Below are positions 33,776 to 43,214 of a stretch of DNA of 64,000 nt, in pieces. A program made the position numbers and the translations under genes. Source of the stretch: Microbacterium kunmingense (GTDB lineage: Bacteria > Actinomycetota > Actinomycetes > Actinomycetales > Microbacteriaceae). How positions within the stretch are numbered: position 1 is the stretch's first letter; each line of letters opens with the position of its first letter. The stretch covers positions 434,001 through 498,000 of the forward strand of contig NZ_JAKNUS010000001.1 of the NCBI RefSeq assembly GCF_023155745.1, in the 5' to 3' direction. A model generated the notes under the pieces. That model saw only the letters and a list, made by a program, of their open reading frames with translations. It was not told the DNA's origin and did no database searches.

Positions 33776-35085
33776 GTGCGCCGACGAAGCCGATCAGCGT
33801 GGAGCTGATGGCCACGCTCGACGAGAAGAACCTGCGCTCGAGCATCGAGTTCACTGCCGCTCACATCGGCGCGATCATGGTCATCGATGCTGCGCCGCTC
33901 CTCACTGAGGATGGCCGCATCGACCGCCCGAGGGTTCTTCGTGCGTTCGATCGCGCCATCGCGAAAGTGCCCGAGTTCAGCAAGCGGATGATTCCCGCTC
34001 CGCTCGGCCTCACCGCCGCAGTCTGGGTCCCCGACGAGAGCTTTGATATCGCTCGCCACGTCTACATCGTCGATGAGGTGACCCCCCTCGAAGACCGCAC
34101 GCTGCGCCGCCTCGCGGGCTTCGAACGCGACCTGCTCGATCGCCGGCTGCCGCTCTGGGACGCCACCGTCACACTGCTCGACAACGGCCAGATCGCTGTC
34201 GGTGTGCGCCTTCACCACGTCGTCGGTGACGCCAAGTGGGCCTTCGATACGCTGACGCTGCTCACGGAGGAGGAGCTGTCCGTCGACGACGGCACACCCC
34301 CATTGCACGCCCGCGACACCGGACGCGCGCCGAGGACGCGGCTGCTGCTTCCCCTTCGGGTGCTGCGCGACTGGTGGCGGGAGCAGCCGTCACTGCGGGC
34401 CGCGTGGGCGGAGTACTCGCGCAAGCCGGTGAAGAAGCGCATCTCGCGGATGGTCGGACGCAACATCCGCTGGTACAAGGAGTGGGTCATCCGTCGGCGG
34501 AACCTCGCGGCCCAGTACCTGCCCCCGAACCGTTCGGCGTTCTTCTCGATCTCGCGCTCCTCGGCGGAGGCTGCGGCGAGCTCGCTCGGCGGTTCGCTCA
34601 CCGACCTCATCGTCGCAGCGCTTCTCACCGCGGTCGACGACGACGACCGCGGCCGCGATGCGCTCGTGCCGGTCACCCGGCGGGTCAAGGGCGATCGGTC
34701 GGTCCGCAATGACGTGAGCGTGCTGCGCGTGCACGTCCCGCCGGCCGCTTCGGCGGCCGAGATGGTCAAGGCGGTCCGCCGTCAGATCCGCCTGTACGTC
34801 GTCGGCTCCTCGGCGGGCGAGCAGCCCGAGGGCCGCAAGGTGGGGTACGCCACCTACCTGCCGTGGTCGCAGACCCCGCGCTTCCTGCTCGGCTCGCCGA
34901 TGCGCGAGTTCATCGCGTTCCCCGCCGTCGACCCGCGCGACGAGATGAGCGCCTTCGCGCTGACCTACGCAGACCGCTTCGTCGTCACCGTGACGGGGCG
35001 CGCCGAGTTCGACGTCTCGGGCACCGCCGAGGCGGTGCGAGCGGTCACCGAGGGCGCTCTCCGCCCGGTCGAGGCGCAGGCGTGA
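33772..35085 (+). CDS. WS/DGAT-like acyltransferase (condensation-domain fold)
   Basis: The 437-residue protein has the layout of wax ester synthase/diacylglycerol acyltransferases and condensation domains: the catalytic motif [14 protein letters not shown] (HHxxxD) at about 145-155, [14 protein letters not shown] near 280, and [15 protein letters not shown] near 320 equivalent to the structural N-D motif. Enzymes of this fold transfer acyl groups from acyl-CoA (or carrier) to alcohols. It is coupled by ATGA to the glycosyltransferase before and by GTGA to the acetyltransferase after it, so acylation of a sugar or lipid intermediate in EPS synthesis is the likely role (inference). No membrane segment is clear. 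Confidence 0.82.
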   Translation: MSAPTKPISVELMATLDEKNLRSSIEFTAAHIGAIMVIDAAPLLTEDGRIDRPRVLRAFDRAIAKVPEFSKRMIPAPLGLTAAVWVPDESFDIARHVYIVDEVTPLEDRTLRRLAGFERDLLDRRLPLWDATVTLLDNGQIAVGVRLHHVVGDAKWAFDTLTLLTEEELSVDDGTPPLHARDTGRAPRTRLLLPLRVLRDWWREQPSLRAAWAEYSRKPVKKRISRMVGRNIRWYKEWVIRRRNLAAQYLPPNRSAFFSISRSSAEAAASSLGGSLTDLIVAALLTAVDDDDRGRDALVPVTRRVKGDRSVRNDVSVLRVHVPPAASAAEMVKAVRRQIRLYVVGSSAGEQPEGRKVGYATYLPWSQTPRFLLGSPMREFIAFPAVDPRDEMSAFALTYADRFVVTVTGRAEFDVSGTAEAVRAVTEGALRPVEAQA

Positions 35086-35618
35086 GCCGCGTCCGGCGCG
35101 CGCTGCGGTCCGTCCTCGATCTTCGGGTTTACGGTCACGCCTTCCGTCTGCTCCACTTCTACGGTTATGCCCACGTCAGCCAGGTGCGAAGGCTCACGCT
35201 CGGAAGGAACGTGACCTTCGCGCCGAACGTGTCGTTCCGCAACGCCGAGCGCATCGAGATCGGCGCCGGCAGCCACATCGGCGAGTACTCGACGCTCTGG
35301 GCCGGCAACAGCACCGGGCGGATCACGCTCGGTGAGAAGTGCCTGCTCGCGCCGCGCGTGACGATCACCGCCTCGAACTACGGCATCGTGCAGGGGACGC
35401 CCGTCATGGATCAGCCGAAGATCGAGCGCGACATCGTGATCGGCGACGACGTGTGGCTGGGCATCAACACCGTGGTGGTGGCGGGCGTCACCATTGGGGA
35501 CGGTGCCATTGTCGCGGCGGGCGCCGTCGTGACGAAGGATGTGCCCGCGCAGGCGATCGTCGCGGGTGTGCCCGCCAAGGTGATCGGCGCCCGCCCGGTG
35601 GAAGGCGCGGCAACGTGA
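35082..35618 (+). CDS. Hexapeptide-repeat acyltransferase
   Basis: The 178-residue protein has clear left-handed beta-helix repeats: [46 protein letters not shown], then [20 protein letters not shown] and [15 protein letters not shown]. The Asn of TASNYGIVQ replaces the more usual His of this loop, so the acceptor site may differ from the copy at 22415. It starts at a GTG overlapping the previous stop (GTGA) and ends in the same way with the next gene. Expected role: O-acetylation of the growing repeat unit in the cytoplasm. Confidence 0.9.
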   Translation: MSRVRRALRSVLDLRVYGHAFRLLHFYGYAHVSQVRRLTLGRNVTFAPNVSFRNAERIEIGAGSHIGEYSTLWAGNSTGRITLGEKCLLAPRVTITASNYGIVQGTPVMDQPKIERDIVIGDDVWLGINTVVVAGVTIGDGAIVAAGAVVTKDVPAQAIVAGVPAKVIGARPVEGAAT

Positions 35619-37723
35619 CCGCTTCGATCGACGTCGTGATCGTCAACTTCAACACGCGAGAGCGGACGACCGAGTGCATCGCGTCGGTGCTCGATCAGAA
35701 GATCCCCGGCGTGCAGGTCATCGTCGTCGACAATGGCTCCACGGACGGCAGCGCCGAGGCCTTCCGCACGAGGTTCGCCGACGTCACCGTCATCGAGGCG
35801 GGCGAGAATCTGGGCTTCGCGCGCGGCGTGAATCTTGGAGCAGCCGCCGGTGTCGGCGATTTCGTGCTGCTGCTCAACCCTGACGCGTCTGTTTTTCCCA
35901 GCTCCATCGAGGCCCTCCGGGATTTCGCGCTGACCCATCCCGAGCACGGGCTTTACGGGGGACGTACCCTGCGGCCCGACGGTTCGCTCGACCCGTCCTC
36001 GTGCTGGGGTGCGCCCACGCTGTGGTCGCTGGCGATGTTCGCCACCACGCTGTCTACGGTGTTCAAGCGGTCTCTCGTCTTCGATCCCGAGTCGCTCGGC
36101 CGGTGGGAGCGCGATACCGTCCGCGAGGTGCCCGTCATCACTGGGTGCCTGTTGCTCACGAGGCGCTGGCTCTGGCAGTCGCTCGGCGGCATGGACGAGC
36201 GATTCTTCCTCTACGGCGAAGACGCGGAGTTCTCGCACCGCGCCCGCCGACAGGGCCTGCGCCCAGTCATCGTTCCGGACGCCGTCATCGAGCACGACGT
36301 GGGAGGGTCGACCGCATCGAGTGGACGCAAGATGGCGATGGTCATGGCGGGAAAGGCCACCTACCTTCGTGCCGCGTGGAATCCTCTCGCGGCCGGGCTC
36401 GGCATCGCTCTCCTCCAGGCCGGTGCCGGCACCCGCGCCGTGCTCGAGCGAGTCGCCCGCGCGTCGAAAGGCACCTGGCGCGATGTCTGGGCCTCCCGGT
36501 CGGACTGGCGTGACGGTTACCCGCGTGCGGAGCGAACGCTTTTCGGCCGCACGCCTCCTGCTCTGGTCGACACCGCCGACGCGGCGGCCGTTCCGGCGAC
36601 CCGGCCGCTCGTCATCGAAGCGGAGCCGGCGTTCCGCACCGCCCACGCCAACCCCTACAACGCAGACCTGGCGCGCGCACTGCAGCGCCGGGGGCACAGC
36701 GTGCGAGACCTCAGCTATGCGCGCCTGCTCTTCCGCCACGTCGACGTCGTCCACCTCCACTGGCCCGACCTGACCTTTCTATCCGGCACGCGCCGGGTCA
36801 TCCATCTCGCTCGCCTGACCTTCTTCTACTCCTTCCTCGCGGTTGCGCGACTGCGGGGCACCACCCTGGTCTGGACCGTGCACAACGTCGACGCGCACGA
36901 GGAGCGGTCGACTCCCTGGCTCCGCCACCTCGCCTGGCGGCGCCTCACCCGCAATCTCGACGGCATCATCGCGCTCACGAGCGGCGGGCTGAAGGCGGCG
37001 CGGGAGCGGCATCCTGAACTCTCGGCCGTGCCCGGGGTCGTGACCCGGCACGGCCATTACCGACGCGCATACGACCTGACCATCACCCGAGCCGAGGCGC
37101 GCCAGGCGCTCGGACTCGACGCCGAAGAGGCTGTCGTGCTCTCGCTCGGTCAGATCCGTGCGTACAAGAACGTGCCGCACCTCGTCCGGACCTTCCGTGA
37201 CGTCGATCGCGACGCGCGGCTCGTTGTCGCGGGTCACGCGCCGGCGGCGCTCGCCGCCGAGGTGACCGCTGCCGCCGAAGGCGACCCGCGCGTCGACCTG
37301 CGCCTCGGGTTCGTGCCCGAGGCCGAGATCGCGGCCTACCTCCGCGCCGCCGACCTCGTCGTGCTCCCGTACCGCAAAGTGCAGAACTCGGGCTCGGCGA
37401 TCCTCGCCCTTTCCGCCGACCGTCGAGTGCTCGTTCCTGACCTGGGCGCCATGCGCGAGCTCCAGGACGACGTCGGCGAAGAATGGGCGCGACTCTACGC
37501 CGATGAGCTGACCGGCGAGACTCTTGCCGCCGCCATCGACTGGGCACGAGAGTCCACCGCAGGGTCGGTAGACCTCAGCCTTTTCGACTGGGACGTGATC
37601 GCCCAACAGACCGAACGGGCCTACCTCGCCTTCGGGCGCCGCGGGCCCGGAAACACCTCTTCGAGACGTGCTACCGTGACGGGCGAACCCGCGGCAGCGC
37701 TCCACGGCTCGGGAGTCCACTAA
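35615..37723 (+). CDS. Bifunctional glycosyltransferase, GT2 fused to GT4
   Basis: The 702-residue protein joins two complete transferases. Residues 1-290 are a GT-A family 2 domain of the rhamnosyltransferase type ([62 protein letters not shown]). Residues about 330-690 are a GT-B family 4 domain ([67 protein letters not shown]). Two sugars could be added in sequence by one polypeptide. The start is a GTG overlapping the previous stop; the frame reaches further back only as shadow. Its TAA stop overlaps the protease ATG (TAATG). Confidence 0.9.
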   Translation: MTASIDVVIVNFNTRERTTECIASVLDQKIPGVQVIVVDNGSTDGSAEAFRTRFADVTVIEAGENLGFARGVNLGAAAGVGDFVLLLNPDASVFPSSIEALRDFALTHPEHGLYGGRTLRPDGSLDPSSCWGAPTLWSLAMFATTLSTVFKRSLVFDPESLGRWERDTVREVPVITGCLLLTRRWLWQSLGGMDERFFLYGEDAEFSHRARRQGLRPVIVPDAVIEHDVGGSTASSGRKMAMVMAGKATYLRAAWNPLAAGLGIALLQAGAGTRAVLERVARASKGTWRDVWASRSDWRDGYPRAERTLFGRTPPALVDTADAAAVPATRPLVIEAEPAFRTAHANPYNADLARALQRRGHSVRDLSYARLLFRHVDVVHLHWPDLTFLSGTRRVIHLARLTFFYSFLAVARLRGTTLVWTVHNVDAHEERSTPWLRHLAWRRLTRNLDGIIALTSGGLKAARERHPELSAVPGVVTRHGHYRRAYDLTITRAEARQALGLDAEEAVVLSLGQIRAYKNVPHLVRTFRDVDRDARLVVAGHAPAALAAEVTAAAEGDPRVDLRLGFVPEAEIAAYLRAADLVVLPYRKVQNSGSAILALSADRRVLVPDLGAMRELQDDVGEEWARLYADELTGETLAAAIDWARESTAGSVDLSLFDWDVIAQQTERAYLAFGRRGPGNTSSRRATVTGEPAAALHGSGVH

Positions 37724-39486
37724 TGAAGAAGGATGCTGCCGTGAAAAGCAATCTGCGATCCCGAGCGCGCGCCTGGGGCGCCGTGCTCTCGACCGTGGCG
37801 GTCACCGCCACCCTGGCCCTCGCTCCGACCGTCGCCTCGGCGTCCGGCGCGATCGTCACGACCGCCGCCACCGGCCCGAGCGGCTACGTGGTGTGGCTGG
37901 ATGACAGCGTGGATGTCGCGAAGCTCGCGGCGCGCGCCGGGGTCAAGCCCCAACAGCGCTACGACGATGCGATCAACGGGTTCTCGGTGACCCTGACCGC
38001 TTCACAGGCCAAGGCACTCGGAAGGCTTCCGGGCGTCAAGTCGGTCATTCCCGACATCGCGATCGAGGGTCAGGCGCAGACGCTTCCGGCGCACGTGAAG
38101 TCGGTGGAGGCCGATCAGGGGCCGGCGCGGGCCGGTGACGGCACCGGTACTTGGAATGGGCCGGCCGTCGCAGTGATCGATTCGGGTGTCAGCACCCACC
38201 CCGACATCAACCTCAAGCTGCAGGTCAATTGTCTCAGCACGGGCACTGGTTCCGACGGGAACGGCCACGGCACCGCCGTCGCGGGTTACATGGCAGCGAT
38301 CGACGATGACAAGGGCACGGTGGGTGTCGCGCCTGGCGCGCCGATCTACTCGGTCCGGGCGATGGACAATAACAACCGCGGCACCCTGTCCTCCCTCATC
38401 TGCGGGCTCGACTGGGTGGCGGCCAATGCCGATCGCTATGGGATCCGCGTGGTCAACCTGAGCCTCGGCGCCCCAGGAGCCGACGACGGGGCGTGCGGGT
38501 CGCGAAGCGGAGATTCCCTGCACGCCACCGTCTGTCGTCTCGTTGATCAGGGTCTTCTCCTCGTCGCTGCGGCCGGCAACAGCAGCAAGGATCTGGCGAC
38601 CTACGTCCCCGGTGCCTACGATCAGGTTCTGACGGCGACGAACGTGGCCGACTATGACGGGCGGCCGGGCGGTCTCGGCAAGACGACATGTGGTACCACG
38701 ACGCCCGATGACACCCCCGCGGTGAGCAGCAACTTCGCCGTCTCCGCTGCCGACGCCGCCCACGTGCTGGCTGCGCCGGGCACGTGCCCGTACACCACCC
38801 TTCTCGGCAACCGATACGGGACGATCCAGACAGGAACGAGCATGTCGACGGCGGCGCTCTCGGGCGTGGCCCTTACCTGCATGCTCCCGGGTGGTGCCTG
38901 CGCGAGCACCGACCCGGCCACCACCCGGTCGATCCTCCGCAACAACGCCGAGAAGGCCGCGCAGCGTGGACACACGTACGTGGGTGACCCGGGCAACCGC
39001 CCGACGGCCGGTAAGTATTACGGCTATCTCGCCTCGAGTATCCCGGCGGGCGGAACCCCCACTCCGACTCCGACGCCGACCCCCACTCCGACGCCGACGC
39101 CCACGCCGACGCCGACCCCCACTCCGACGCCGACCCCCACTCCGACGCCGACCCCCACGCCGACGCCGACGCCGACGCCCACGCCGACTCCTGACACCCA
39201 GGCGCCTGTCGTGTCGATCGTTTCTCCCGCGGCCGGTGCGACGGTGAGTGGTTCGGTCACCCTGCGGGCTACGGCAACGGACAACGTCGGAGTCACCGGC
39301 GTCACGTTCTGGTCGGGCTCGACCCGTCTTGGCACCGCGGCCCGGGAAAGCTCCACGGGTGACTGGATCGCGGCGGTGAATTCGCGAAGCTACCCGAACG
39401 GCACGTATTCGGTGACCGCGCGGGCAACCGACGCTGCCGGCAACACGGGCGTCAGCGCGCCGCGCTCGATGACCCTTCGCAACTGA
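37723..39486 (+). CDS. Secreted subtilisin-like serine protease with PT linker and Ig-like domain
   Basis: The 587-residue protein has a signal peptide (cleavage near ASA, residue 42), an I9-like propeptide (about 45-115, YVVWLDDSVDVAKLAARAGV), and an S8 catalytic domain with Asp in VAVIDSGVSTHP, His in GNGHGTAVAG and Ser in GTSMSTAALSG. It continues with about 45 residues of Pro-Thr repeats and a C-terminal Ig-like bacterial domain (VSIVSPAAGATVSGSVTLRA, then TVTARATDAAGNTG-like). The ATG overlaps the glycosyltransferase stop, so it is translationally coupled to EPS synthesis. A role in processing surface proteins or releasing polymer is inferred. A strong terminator follows. Confidence 0.92.
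   Translation: MKKDAAVKSNLRSRARAWGAVLSTVAVTATLALAPTVASASGAIVTTAATGPSGYVVWLDDSVDVAKLAARAGVKPQQRYDDAINGFSVTLTASQAKALGRLPGVKSVIPDIAIEGQAQTLPAHVKSVEADQGPARAGDGTGTWNGPAVAVIDSGVSTHPDINLKLQVNCLSTGTGSDGNGHGTAVAGYMAAIDDDKGTVGVAPGAPIYSVRAMDNNNRGTLSSLICGLDWVAANADRYGIRVVNLSLGAPGADDGACGSRSGDSLHATVCRLVDQGLLLVAAAGNSSKDLATYVPGAYDQVLTATNVADYDGRPGGLGKTTCGTTTPDDTPAVSSNFAVSAADAAHVLAAPGTCPYTTLLGNRYGTIQTGTSMSTAALSGVALTCMLPGGACASTDPATTRSILRNNAEKAAQRGHTYVGDPGNRPTAGKYYGYLASSIPAGGTPTPTPTPTPTPTPTPTPTPTPTPTPTPTPTPTPTPTPTPTPTPTPDTQAPVVSIVSPAAGATVSGSVTLRATATDNVGVTGVTFWSGSTRLGTAARESSTGDWIAAVNSRSYPNGTYSVTARATDAAGNTGVSAPRSMTLRN
39056..39189 (+). repeat. Tandem PT-linker repeats in the protease gene
   Basis: About 134 bases of reiterated CCGACGCC / CCCACTCC-type units encode alternating Thr and Pro. 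Imperfect units allow slippage by multiples of 6 bases. The opposite-strand counterpart in the LAxTG protein gene lies 1 kb away at 40110-40252. Confidence 0.85.
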
Positions 39487-39510
39487 GGGCCAGCAGGACG
39501 AGAACGCACG

Positions 39511-39548
39511 ACTGAGGGGCCGGCACCTACGGGGGCCGGCCCCTCAGT
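39511..39548. terminator. Bidirectional terminator
   Basis: ACTGAGGGGCCGGC (39511-39524) pairs perfectly with GCCGGCCCCTCAGT (39535-39548) around a 10-base loop. It is 24 bases after the protease stop and 6 bases from the stop of the small minus-strand membrane gene. Confidence 0.88.
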
Positions 39549-39554
39549 CGTTCC

Positions 39555-39851
39555 TCAGTCCTCTTCGCGCTCGTCTGCGAGGAGGGTTTCGACGGATGCG
39601 GCGAGGTATTCGTCGGGCAATCCGGAGCGGCGGATGGCGATGTACGAGAGCAGTCCCGCGATCGGAGCGCCGATCACAGCGACGAGGAAGGCCGGTACGG
39701 CGATAGTCGAAGGCGCGGTCACCGACTGCATACCGAGACCGGCGACGCTCACAAGGATCGCTGCGAGCGTCCCACCCGCGAGCGCCTGGGCGGTCGTCCG
39801 TTTGAACGCGCGGTGCGCGGATCGTCGCTGGGGGGACTCGAGATGCGCCAC
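39555..39851 (-). CDS. Small two-segment membrane protein
   Basis: The 98-residue protein, starting at a GTG (VAHLESPQRRSAHRAFKRTT), has two transmembrane segments at about 22-45 and 50-72 (ALAGGTLAAILVSVAGLGMQ; AVPAFLVAVIGAPIAGLLSY) and an acidic C-terminus (LADEREED). I do not recognise the family. It lies downstream of the LAxTG surface protein gene (80-base gap) on the same strand and could be co-transcribed. Confidence 0.7.
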   Translation of the reverse strand: MAHLESPQRRSAHRAFKRTTAQALAGGTLAAILVSVAGLGMQSVTAPSTIAVPAFLVAVIGAPIAGLLSYIAIRRSGLPDEYLAASVETLLADEREED

Positions 39852-39931
39852 GCCACCACCCTAAAGCAACGGCGAGCGGTGGCCGGGGCGCCACGCGCCC
39901 TGACCACCGCTCGCCGGGTGGGGGAGATCCG

Positions 39932-40669
39932 TCAGCTGCGTCGAGAGCGCAGGAGTGCGGCCCCTCCGAGGATGAGTCCGCCGCCGATCACCGCGGCAGC
40001 CAGTGTCGTGCCGATCGCCATACCGGTCGCAGCGAGATCATCGTCACTGTCGGCCGAGGGGACAGGCGTCGAGGTCGACGATCCGCTCGGGGTGGGGGTG
40101 GGCGACCCCGTCGGGGTGGTCGGCGTCGGAGTGGGCTCCGTCGGCGTGGGGGTCGGTGTCGGGGTGGTGGGCGTCGGCGTCGGCGTCGGGGTGGTCGGCG
40201 TCGGCGTCGGCGTGGGAGTCGTCGGAGTCGGGGTCGGTGTCGGCGTCGTGCCGCATCCCACAACGGTGATCCGCGGGTCGGGCGGGGTCACGAGTCCCGT
40301 GGTCCACTCCACCGGCCCGCCGGGGGTCGAGCTCGCGTACGCCTGCGTCGAGGTGTCGTCGACATCGGCGCAGGGGTGGCCGACGACAGTCGTCGTCCAG
40401 GTCCACGTCTCGCCGGGCTCGAATCGCCGCTCGCTGAAGTTGTAGGTGCGGTCGTCGGGTCCATAGACGACGGCCCATCCGTAAGCGGGAACCGAAGAGG
40501 TGTTGGTGGCCGTCACGGCGACCTCGACCGTCTGCGATCCCGTGAACGTCAGCACCGCCGAAGCGTCTCCGGTGATGGCTGCGTCGTCTGCGAAAGCGGC
40601 AGTGCCGACGGCGGCGCCTGCCAGAAGCGCCCCGCCGATCGCGAGCGCGGTCAATGCACGTTTCTTCAA
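39932..40669 (-). CDS. LAxTG-type cell-wall-anchored protein with PT repeats
   Basis: The 245-residue protein starts, by my choice, at a TTG (40669, with a GGGGGAT site upstream): KKRALTALAIGGALLAGAAV is a signal peptide cleaved near AFA. A beta-rich domain (VLTFTGSQTVEVAVTATNTS, FEPGETWTWTTTV) follows, with two Cys that may pair, then about 60 residues of Thr-Pro repeats. The C-terminus has LAATG, a hydrophobic helix and RSRRS: a sorting signal of the LAxTG type used by class E sortases. It would be covalently displayed on the cell wall. No sortase gene is in the window. Ligand unknown. Confidence 0.82.
   Translation of the reverse strand: MKKRALTALAIGGALLAGAAVGTAAFADDAAITGDASAVLTFTGSQTVEVAVTATNTSSVPAYGWAVVYGPDDRTYNFSERRFEPGETWTWTTTVVGHPCADVDDTSTQAYASSTPGGPVEWTTGLVTPPDPRITVVGCGTTPTPTPTPTTPTPTPTPTTPTPTPTPTTPTPTPTPTEPTPTPTTPTGSPTPTPSGSSTSTPVPSADSDDDLAATGMAIGTTLAAAVIGGGLILGGAALLRSRRS
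40110..40252 (-). repeat. Tandem PT-linker repeats in the LAxTG protein gene
   Basis: Reiterated GGCGTCGG / GGTGTCGG units on the plus strand (Thr-Pro codons on the minus strand). The array is oriented opposite to the array at 39056-39189. Confidence 0.85.
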
Positions 40670-40779
40670 TTGATCCCCCAGGAGTCGGGGGGTCACACGC
40701 GACCGCAGCACCTGAGGCGCCGCGGCAGCGTCGCCCCAAGTTGGTCCGACTTTACACAGGAACCGCTCAGGTCGCTACT

Positions 40780-41385
40780 TCAGCGGCAAGATTGAGCAAA
40801 CGCTTTCGCAAAGCCGCCTGTTTGGTAGGCGAATTGGTACGCCCACGCGATCGGGGACAGCCGGCTGGGCGCGGCGATCACCGTGACATCCATCGGCGAA
40901 CAGTCCTCCGCGATGTATCGCGTCCGGCTGATGTGCGGGGTGAACGTGATGACGACCGCCGTCGCGTCCGCTCCATAGAGGGAATTGAGCAGCCTTATCT
41001 CACCCGCCGTTGTGAACGGCTCGGGGTGCAGGCACGAAACGTGGTCACCCTGACAGATGTCGAGGTTGTCTGCCGACTGCTCCCCGGTTTTCGGAACAGA
41101 GATCAGGATGTCGCGGGCGACGCCGTCACCCCTCAGCTTTTGAGCCAGCGCGATGCGCTCCTCCGTAGGAGGACCGATGACATAGATGACATCGGCTGAC
41201 GAGGGGACTGCCTCCGTCGCAGGGTTCACGTAGAACGTCACACCCAGGGCGATCCAGCAGGCGAATGCCGCGGTCACCGTCACTACCAGAGCGGCGAGTG
41301 CCCGTCGGTGCGTGCGCCGCGGTGCGTGTTGGCCCGCAGTAATGGGTGATTCGGTCGGAGCCGACGTCGACGGGCTGGACACCAT
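40780..41385 (-). CDS. YdcF/DUF218-like membrane-anchored protein
   Basis: The 201-residue protein has an N-terminal cytoplasmic tail, one transmembrane segment at about 28-50 (ALAALVVTVTAAFACWIALG) and an outer domain of the YdcF/SanA type: SADVIYVIGPPTEERIALAQ, TAGEIRLLNSLYGADATAVV, TFTPHISRTRYIAEDC. DUF218 proteins are linked to cell-wall and envelope functions, with unclear activity. AGGAGG lies 5 bases before the ATG at 41385. It is divergent from the priming transferase gene at 41582 (196-base spacer), suggesting an envelope-related role beside EPS synthesis. Confidence 0.75.
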   Translation of the reverse strand: MVSSPSTSAPTESPITAGQHAPRRTHRRALAALVVTVTAAFACWIALGVTFYVNPATEAVPSSADVIYVIGPPTEERIALAQKLRGDGVARDILISVPKTGEQSADNLDICQGDHVSCLHPEPFTTAGEIRLLNSLYGADATAVVITFTPHISRTRYIAEDCSPMDVTVIAAPSRLSPIAWAYQFAYQTGGFAKAFAQSCR

Positions 41386-41581
41386 TCACGCCTCCTGTGT
41401 CGAGGGGGCGGCCGCCGTGGGCGCACGGAATGTCTATCACGCGAGGTCCGGGAAAACGAGCTGACCGCTCCCGACGCCGGCGGGCCGAGCGGTGATCGTT
41501 TCACTCGCGTAACCGAGAAGACACATCGACCCTGTTATCGTTCGTGTCTGGGGACGGGTAAGCCTGGGGGGAAAGGCAGAC

Positions 41582-43156
41582 GTGACGTCGAGCGTGAACA
41601 TCGACGCGACAGGGACGTCGCCATCTATGGCGGAGAACGACGGGCGGCCGGCCACACCGGTCACCGGTCGAAACGGCGCAGCGCGCCCCGTTCAGGGCGC
41701 GCCGGCCGAGCAGGCACCGCGGCTGCACCGTTGGCGTCAGCTGTACGCCACCCGGCTGTGGTTCAGCGATCTTCTGGTGCTCATCTGGGTCGTGTTCGGA
41801 ACGCAGCTCCTCTGGCTGGGTTTCGACAGCGGTGACGTCGCCACCGGCGACCTTCCCATCGAGCTGTCGTACTGGTTGTTCTCGGGCATCCTCGTGGTCC
41901 TGTGGATGGCCGTGCTGTCTCTGATTGATTCCCGCGATTACCGCATCATCGGCAACGGCAACGTCGAGTACATCCGCGTCGCCGACGCCAGTCTCCGCCT
42001 GTTCGGCGGCATCGCGATCGTCGCCTTCCTCCTTCAGATGCCGATCGCACGCGGATATCTGCTCGTCGCGCTGCCCCTCGGAATCGCGGCTCTGGTCCTC
42101 GAGCGGTGGCTGTGGCGGCAGTGGCTCATCGCTCGACGTATGACCGGCACGTACTCCGCCCGAGTCCTCCTGGTGGGTTCCGAGGCGTCGGTCACCCAGG
42201 TCGCGCGCGAGCTCCTGCGAAATCCGATCGCCGGCTATCAGGTCGTCGGCGCCTGCGTGCCCTCGGGCAGGCTCGCCGCCACCATCCCTGGCACCGACAT
42301 CCCGGTGATGGGGAGCGTCGACGCCGTCGACCGTGCCGTGTGGATAACCGGCGCCGACACCGTTGCGGTGACGAGCACCGACGAGCTCCCGGCCGACAAG
42401 GTGAAGCAGATCTCTTGGAGCCTCGAGGCGGGTCGTCAGCACCTCGTCCTCGCACCGAGCATCGTCGATGTCGCCGGCCCGCGTCTTCACACCCGCCCGG
42501 TGGCCGGGCTCCCGCTCATTCACGTGGAGACTCCGAAGTTCACCGGCGGTCAGCGCTTCATCAAGCGCTCGGTCGACCTCGTAGCATCCGTCCTCGGTGT
42601 GATCGTCATCAGCCCGCTGCTGATCGCGCTCGCGATCACGGTACGCCTGACGAGCGATGGTCCGGTGTTCTTCCGTCAGACCCGCGTCGGGCTTAAGGGT
42701 CGCGAGTTCTCGATGATGAAGTTCCGCTCCATGGTCGTCAACGCCGAGGAGATGCTGGCCGACCTCGAGCGCGAGCAGCGGGACGCGGGCAACGAGGTGC
42801 TCTTTAAGATGAAGAACGACCCTCGGGTCACCCCGATCGGGCGGGTGATGCGCAAGTTCAGCCTCGACGAGCTGCCGCAGTTGTTCAACGTCATGGGCGG
42901 ATCGATGTCGCTCGTCGGGCCGCGCCCGCCGCTGCCGAAGGAAGTCGCGCAGTACGCGACCCACGTGCACCGCCGATTCCTCGTCAAGCCGGGCATCACG
43001 GGCCTGTGGCAGGTGAGTGGGCGCTCGTCGCTGTCGTGGGAAGAGTCCGTACGCCTCGACCTCTCCTACGTGGAGAACTGGTCGCTCCTCGGCGACGTCG
43101 CGATCCTCCTAAAGACGGCAAAGGCGGCGCTGGCGCCCGGCGAGACCGCGCACTGA
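41582..43156 (+). CDS. Polyprenyl glycosylphosphotransferase, full-length priming enzyme
   Basis: The 524-residue enzyme transfers a sugar-1-phosphate from UDP- or GDP-sugar to undecaprenyl phosphate, the first step of EPS assembly. It has four N-terminal membrane segments (about 58-80, 95-115, 140-160, 165-185), a CoA-binding-like middle domain (RVLLVGSEASVTQVARELLR), then the fifth hydrophobic segment (VASVLGVIVISPLLIALAI) and the catalytic block: KRSVDLVAS, VGLKGREFSMMKFRSMV, DELPQLFNVMGGSMSLVGPR, and GITGLWQVSGRSSLSWEE. The start is a GTG with a GGGGGGAAAGG site. The paralogue at 60817-61821 lacks most of the catalytic block. Confidence 0.94.
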   Translation: MTSSVNIDATGTSPSMAENDGRPATPVTGRNGAARPVQGAPAEQAPRLHRWRQLYATRLWFSDLLVLIWVVFGTQLLWLGFDSGDVATGDLPIELSYWLFSGILVVLWMAVLSLIDSRDYRIIGNGNVEYIRVADASLRLFGGIAIVAFLLQMPIARGYLLVALPLGIAALVLERWLWRQWLIARRMTGTYSARVLLVGSEASVTQVARELLRNPIAGYQVVGACVPSGRLAATIPGTDIPVMGSVDAVDRAVWITGADTVAVTSTDELPADKVKQISWSLEAGRQHLVLAPSIVDVAGPRLHTRPVAGLPLIHVETPKFTGGQRFIKRSVDLVASVLGVIVISPLLIALAITVRLTSDGPVFFRQTRVGLKGREFSMMKFRSMVVNAEEMLADLEREQRDAGNEVLFKMKNDPRVTPIGRVMRKFSLDELPQLFNVMGGSMSLVGPRPPLPKEVAQYATHVHRRFLVKPGITGLWQVSGRSSLSWEESVRLDLSYVENWSLLGDVAILLKTAKAALAPGETAH

Positions 43157-43214
43157 CGGCAGCAGCGAGGACGCGTGGGTCGGCGGGGCTTCAACAACGC
43201 ACTCGCGGCTCAAC

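Noticed and set aside
39056..39189. Short periodic repeats that might suggest a CRISPR array
   Set aside because: The units are contiguous without spacers, remain in frame and encode Thr-Pro; no cas genes are present.
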